DNA of 17,661 nucleotides from an uncultured Oscillospiraceae bacterium (GTDB taxonomy: Bacteria > Bacillota > Clostridia > Oscillospirales > Oscillospiraceae): positions 1 through 17,661 of the forward strand of contig CAJLCG010000040.1 of the NCBI GenBank assembly GCA_905205085.1, read 5' to 3'. Below the pieces are notes generated by a model. That model searched no databases, had not been told where the DNA came from, and worked only from the letters and a program-made list of their open reading frames with translations. Positions 14,283 through 17,661 of this stretch are shown piece after piece. The translations under genes and the position numbers were made by a program. Positions within the stretch are counted from its first letter, which is position 1, and the number at the start of each line of letters is the position of its first letter.

Positions 14283-16265
14283 TCAGCCCTCCAGGTACTG
14301 GTCGATGGCTTGGGTGAGCTCGGTAGCCACCTGGGAGAGGGACTTGCCCGCAATCTGGCCGCCGGCGGCCGCGGCATTGCCGCCGCCTCCCAGCTTCTCC
14401 AGAATCACTTGTACGTTGGTATCTCCCATGGAGCGGGCGGAGATAAAGATCCGCTCGCCGTCGGGGTAGAGGACGAAGGAAGTGTCAATGCCGATGATGT
14501 TCAGAAGCTCGTCGGCGGCCTGAGCGGCCACAATACGGCCCACAGTGTGGTCCACCACGGCAATGGCAATCTTGTCCCGGTAGAGTTTGGCGTTTTGGAT
14601 GATGGCGTACTTGGCGATGGTGCCCTCCAGGTCGTTCTGGAAGAGCTTCTTTACCTCAGCGGTGTCGGCGCCCGCCCGGCGCAGGAAGGCTGCGGCCTCA
14701 AAGGTGCGTCCGCCGGTACGCATGGTAAAGTTCTTGGTGTCCAGCACGATGCCCGCCAGCAGGGCCTCCGCTTCGGCCCGGGTCAGGTCGGTGGGATCGG
14801 CGATGTACTGCAAAAGCTCGGTGACCAGCTCGCTGGCCGAGGAGGCGTAGGGCTCGTGGTAGTTGAGGGCGGCCCCTTCGATGTAGGTGGCGGCCCGGCG
14901 GTGGTGGTCGATGACGGCCACCCGGTTGCAGGACTGCACCAGGTCCAGGGACTGTACCTGCTCGGGACGGTTGGTGTCCACCACCACCGCCAGAGAGCGG
15001 TTGTCTGCCAGCAGCAGCGCCTCCTGGGGGGAGAGGAAGCAGTCCTGATACTCCTCCAGATGGCCCAGCTTGTCCATCAGCACCTTGGCAGGGGGAGAGC
15101 CGGGCTCCCGGATGATGTGGGCGGGGACCCCCTTCTTCCGGGCGATGGCGCACACGCCGGCGGCGGCGCCCATACAGTCGTTGTCGGGGGACTTGTGGCC
15201 CATGATGAACACCTGGGAGGAGTCAGCCACCAGAGCGGACAGGGCGTTGGCCATGACCCGGCTTTTTACCTTGGTGCGCTTCTCGGTCTCCTTGGAGCGG
15301 CCGCCGTAGAATTCAAAGGTGAACTGGTTGCGCACCACAGCCTGGTCGCCGCCCCGGGACAGGGCCATCTCAATGGACAGGTTGGCAAACTGCATCAGCT
15401 CCTGGAAGGAGTCGCCGTCCTTGCCTACACCGATGGACAAGGTGGCGGCGATGCCGCTGGGGTTGGAAACCTGGCGGATGGTGTCCAGAATGTCAAACTT
15501 CTTTTCGATGAACCGGGCCAGGTACTGTTCTTCAAAGATAAAGTAGTACCGGTCCCGCTCCACCCGGCGGAGCATGCCGTGGGTGTCGGCCACCCAGGCG
15601 TCCAGACGGGCGTTGATTTCGGAGTAGATGGCGGAGCGCTCATTCTCCGTCAGGTTTTTCATCAGATCCTCGTAGTTGTCCAGCAGCAGTACCGCCATCA
15701 CCGGGCGGCTGGCCAGATACTTGTCCTGGGTCTCACACAGCTCAGTCACGTCCACCCAGTAGGTGGTGGCCAAGAAGCCACTTCCCTTGTCCCCGGTGCG
15801 CACCAGGTGGCCGTAGACAATGAAGCGCCGATTGCAGAAGGTGATGTGGTCGGGGCACTCATTTTTGCCTTCCAGCAGCCAGCGGGTGTCAAAGCCGGGG
15901 ACGACGGAGGAGAGCTTGGCGTCAAACAGGTGCTCCCGGTCGCCGGTGAGGCGCAGGAAGCGGTCGTTGGTCCAGATGATGTCATCGCTCTCGGGGCGGA
16001 AGATCACCATGGGCAGGGGGGAGTTGACCATGGTGTCTTTTGTAGCTACATCCACATTGCCCGTGATGTTTTCAATGTATTTGGTGATTTCCCGGCGCCG
16101 CTTGTGGCCGTTGGTGCGGGTGTAAAGCCCCAGGATCAGCACCACCACCGCTTCCAGCACCGCCAGGGGAATGGAAAACAGGGCGGAGGCCAGAGCGAAC
16201 AGAATCAGGATCACAAAATACAGCTGCACACTGGGCTGCAGAAGCTTGGATATTTTTCGGTTCAA
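14283..16265 (-). CDS. gdpP: Cyclic-di-AMP phosphodiesterase GdpP (DHH/DHHA1)
   Basis: Membrane-bound enzyme that hydrolyses c-di-AMP and so affects potassium/osmotic balance and wall stress. It has 660 residues from the TTG start. Two membrane helices span about 12-48, followed by a degenerate PAS domain (about 78-170). Next is a degenerate GGDEF domain (about 185-310) whose signature has decayed to SRGGDQ. The catalytic DHH domain has MGHKSPDNDCMGA (355-367) and IDHH (452-455), and a C-terminal DHHA1 domain ends with LGGGGNAAAAGGQ. That last motif has Asn where many family members have GGGGH, a variant worth noting. The TTG at 16265 has GGGAGG nine bases upstream; a GTG at 16295 would lie only about eight bases after the expected transcription start. 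It heads the six-gene run under the promoter at 16310-16338. Confidence 0.93.
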   Translation of the reverse strand: MNRKISKLLQPSVQLYFVILILFALASALFSIPLAVLEAVVVLILGLYTRTNGHKRRREITKYIENITGNVDVATKDTMVNSPLPMVIFRPESDDIIWTNDRFLRLTGDREHLFDAKLSSVVPGFDTRWLLEGKNECPDHITFCNRRFIVYGHLVRTGDKGSGFLATTYWVDVTELCETQDKYLASRPVMAVLLLDNYEDLMKNLTENERSAIYSEINARLDAWVADTHGMLRRVERDRYYFIFEEQYLARFIEKKFDILDTIRQVSNPSGIAATLSIGVGKDGDSFQELMQFANLSIEMALSRGGDQAVVRNQFTFEFYGGRSKETEKRTKVKSRVMANALSALVADSSQVFIMGHKSPDNDCMGAAAGVCAIARKKGVPAHIIREPGSPPAKVLMDKLGHLEEYQDCFLSPQEALLLADNRSLAVVVDTNRPEQVQSLDLVQSCNRVAVIDHHRRAATYIEGAALNYHEPYASSASELVTELLQYIADPTDLTRAEAEALLAGIVLDTKNFTMRTGGRTFEAAAFLRRAGADTAEVKKLFQNDLEGTIAKYAIIQNAKLYRDKIAIAVVDHTVGRIVAAQAADELLNIIGIDTSFVLYPDGERIFISARSMGDTNVQVILEKLGGGGNAAAAGGQIAGKSLSQVATELTQAIDQYLEG

Positions 16266-16274
16266 GGGGGAAAT

Positions 16275-16280
16275 CCTCCC
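16275..16280 (-). promoter_or_regulatory. Ribosome binding site fixing a TTG start for gdpP
   Basis: Minus-strand GGGAGG lies 9 bases before TTG 16265. It sits within the coding part of the longer GTG-started ORF, which has no ribosome site of its own. Confidence 0.75.
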
Positions 16281-16309
16281 TTCCCTAAGAATCACAAAAT
16301 CAGAACTAA

Positions 16310-16338
16310 ATTATATCAGATTGCGGGAGGAATTACAA
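16310..16338 (-). promoter_or_regulatory. Extended -10 promoter for the gdpP-to-ftsH run
   Basis: On the minus strand TTGTAA (16333-16338), a 17-base spacer and TATAAT (16310-16315) with an upstream TG in the extended -10 position. The expected start is near 16303. It is the only clear promoter seen for the six minus-strand genes. Confidence 0.85.
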
Positions 16339-16372
16339 CCAAAACCAAATTGGAAACTGTCTGCCGGGACGC

Positions 16373-16400
16373 AAGAGAAAAAAAGGAAGGGGGAGGGAGG
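16373..16400 (+). repeat. 28-base homopurine tract with G runs between divergent promoters
   Basis: Every base from 16373 to 16400 is A or G on the plus strand. Its second half (about 16385-16400) has G runs of 2, 5, 3 and 2, which could form a two-layer G-quadruplex. It lies between the gdpP promoter and the ilvE -35 box. Confidence 0.6.
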
Positions 16401-16433
16401 TAAAAAAATCCTGGGCCCCTGGAAATTGAGCCA

Positions 16434-16462
16434 TTGCAAGGGGGAAAAAAGGCTGGTATAAT
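16434..16462 (+). promoter_or_regulatory. Extended -10 promoter of ilvE
   Basis: TTGCAA (16434-16439), 17-base spacer, TATAAT (16457-16462) with TG one base before the hexamer. The expected start is near 16469, giving a leader of about 90 bases before the ilvE ATG. The leader holds a short GGCCC/GGGCC inverted repeat (16490-16502) and the palindrome TCACGTGA (16512-16519); no T-box or terminator-like attenuator was recognised. Confidence 0.85.
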
Positions 16463-16560
16463 AGGGAAACAAGCGTGGTCCCCGCCTGCGGCCCCATGGG
16501 CCCAAACGACGTCACGTGAACCAAAGCCTGTTAAAAATGAACCTTAGGAGGCTAATGTAT

Positions 16561-17628
16561 ATGGAAGAGATCAAGATCACCCGCGCTCAGACGTTTAAGG
16601 AGAAGCCCGACCCCTCCACCCTGGTGTTCGGCAAGTGCATGACCGATCATATGTTCATCGTGGACTATGATGCCGGTCAGGGCTGGCATGATCCCCGCAT
16701 CGTGCCCTACGGCCCTCTGGCCATCGACCCCGCCGCCAAGGTGCTCCACTATGCTCAGGAGATCTTTGAGGGCCTGAAGGCCTATCGTACCGCTGACGGC
16801 TCCATCCAGCTGTTCCGTCCCCTGGACAACGTGCGCCGCATGAACGACTCCGCCGCCCGTATGTCCCTGCCCCAGATCCCCGAGGATCTGGCCCTGGCGG
16901 GCATCACCGAGCTGGTGAAGCTGGAGCAGGAGTGGGTACCCTCCGCCAAGGATACTTCCCTGTACATCCGCCCCTTCATGGTGGGCCTGGACGCCGCTCT
17001 GGGCGTGCACAGCTCTCACCACTGCCAGTACATCGTCATCGTCTGCCCCGTGGGCGCCTACTATCCCGAGGGCCTGAATCCCGTGAAGATCTACGTGGAG
17101 GATCAGGACGTCCGCGCCGTTAAGGGCGGCACCGGTATGGCCAAGACCGGCGGCAACTACGCCGCCTCCCTGCGGGCCGGCGACCGGGCCGAGGCCAACG
17201 GCTACAGCCAGGTGCTGTGGCTGGACGGCGTGCACCGCAAGTACATTGAGGAGGTCGGCTCCATGAACGTTATGTTCAAGATCGCCGGCAAGATCCTCAC
17301 CCCCGACCTGAACGGCTCCGTGCTGCCCGGCATCACCCGCCGCTCCTGCATCCAGCTGCTGAAGGACTGGGGCTACGAGGTGGAGGAGCGCCGCATCTCC
17401 GCCGACGAGCTCTTCGAGGCTGCCGAGAACGGCACCCTGGAGGAGGCCTGGGGCACCGGCACCGCCGCTGTCGTCTCTCCCATCGGCGAGCTGGCCATGG
17501 GCGACAAGAAGGTCACCGTGTCCAACAACCAGATCGGCGAGATCACCCAGCGCCTGTACGACGCCCTCACCGATATCCAGTGGGGCCGCGCTGAGGATCC
17601 CCATGGCTGGGTCATGAAGCTGTGCTGA
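16561..17628 (+). CDS. ilvE: Branched-chain amino acid aminotransferase
   Basis: PLP-dependent enzyme that transfers amino groups between glutamate and the keto acids of leucine, isoleucine and valine in the cytoplasm. It has 355 residues, the length of the BCAT-like fold-type IV group. Diagnostic segments: FEGLKAYRT, the phosphate/substrate region LFRPLDNVRRMN, SLYIRPFM, the PLP lysine K195 in GMAKTGGNYAASL, and WLDGVHRKYIEEVGSMNVMF. The C-terminal GILPG-like loop reads GSVLPGITR and EEAWGTGTAAVVSPIG follows. ATG 16561 is chosen because AGGAGG (16546-16551) is nine bases upstream; ATG 16555 would be only three bases away. Codon use is strongly biased (CTG, CGC, GCC, AAG), which fits high expression. 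It diverges from gdpP and ends 33 bases before the window edge; no terminator is visible in that remainder. Confidence 0.96.
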   Translation: MEEIKITRAQTFKEKPDPSTLVFGKCMTDHMFIVDYDAGQGWHDPRIVPYGPLAIDPAAKVLHYAQEIFEGLKAYRTADGSIQLFRPLDNVRRMNDSAARMSLPQIPEDLALAGITELVKLEQEWVPSAKDTSLYIRPFMVGLDAALGVHSSHHCQYIVIVCPVGAYYPEGLNPVKIYVEDQDVRAVKGGTGMAKTGGNYAASLRAGDRAEANGYSQVLWLDGVHRKYIEEVGSMNVMFKIAGKILTPDLNGSVLPGITRRSCIQLLKDWGYEVEERRISADELFEAAENGTLEEAWGTGTAAVVSPIGELAMGDKKVTVSNNQIGEITQRLYDALTDIQWGRAEDPHGWVMKLC

Positions 17629-17661
17629 TTTTCAAGAAATAACTTCCAAAAGCCGCCCGCG

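Noticed and set aside
13698-16403. Open frame of 901 codons antisense to gdpP and rplI
   Set aside because: It lies opposite two secure genes and its translation is low-complexity (Gly/Val/His/Gln-rich), as expected for the mirror frame of GC-rich coding DNA.
16496-16519. Seven-codon mini-ORF (MGPNDVT) in the ilvE leader, considered as an attenuation peptide
   Set aside because: No ribosome site, only one branched-chain residue, and no terminator/antiterminator pair follows.
16561-17628. ilvE as a recent transfer because its codon use is more biased than its neighbours
   Set aside because: The bias is toward the same G/C-ending codons used by the neighbours and fits high expression better than foreign origin.

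Overview
The window looks like a chromosomal segment of a GC-rich Clostridia member, probably an Oscillospiraceae-type gut anaerobe (Flavonifractor/Lawsonibacter-like). The assignment rests on gene content and order typical of Firmicutes (YerB, the GdpP-L9-DnaB string, the TilS-Hpt-FtsH string), strong Shine-Dalgarno sites, sigma-A type promoters and frequent TTG starts. It is an inference, because no rRNA or other marker gene is present. Coding density is high and no mobile element, CRISPR array, tRNA or rRNA was seen. No stretch longer than about 300 bases lacks a gene.

Layout. (1) 19-1565, minus strand: a YerB-like DUF3048 lipoprotein followed, with a one-base stop/start overlap, by a methylated-DNA repair methyltransferase, under a clear promoter at 1588-1616. 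(2) 1735-5953, plus strand: a four-gene Gld-type ABC export cassette (ATPase, six-helix permease, GldG-like auxiliary protein, DUF4340 protein). Its genes are tightly coupled, with ATGA overlaps at two of the three junctions, and it ends in a strong terminator. Its substrate is unknown and it is the least understood module here. (3) 6050-8302, plus strand: a CsoR-family metal-responsive repressor, a terminator, then a P1B metal ATPase with its own consensus promoter. A CsoR-type palindrome fills the spacer of that promoter and a second perfect palindrome lies just downstream, so the regulatory circuit can be read from the DNA. (4) 8338-16265, minus strand: a six-gene housekeeping run gdpP-rplI-dnaB-tilS-hpt-ftsH, which joins two gene strings that are separate in Bacillus subtilis. 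It ends on a bidirectional terminator shared with the ATPase gene. (5) 16561-17628, plus strand: ilvE, divergent from gdpP, with its own extended -10 promoter.

How the parts work together. Block 4 combines c-di-AMP turnover, translation (L9, tRNA-Ile lysidine), replication (DnaB), purine salvage (Hpt) and membrane protein quality control (FtsH). Block 3 is a self-contained metal efflux switch. Block 2 should form a membrane complex whose large soluble domains sit outside the cytoplasm. The most notable observations are the twin CsoR operators, the mismatch between a Cu-type sensor and an ATPase without the usual Cu-type last-helix signature, a partial CsoR-like palindrome ahead of ftsH, and two matching five-unit D-[S/T]-S-x repeats in the DUF4340 protein.
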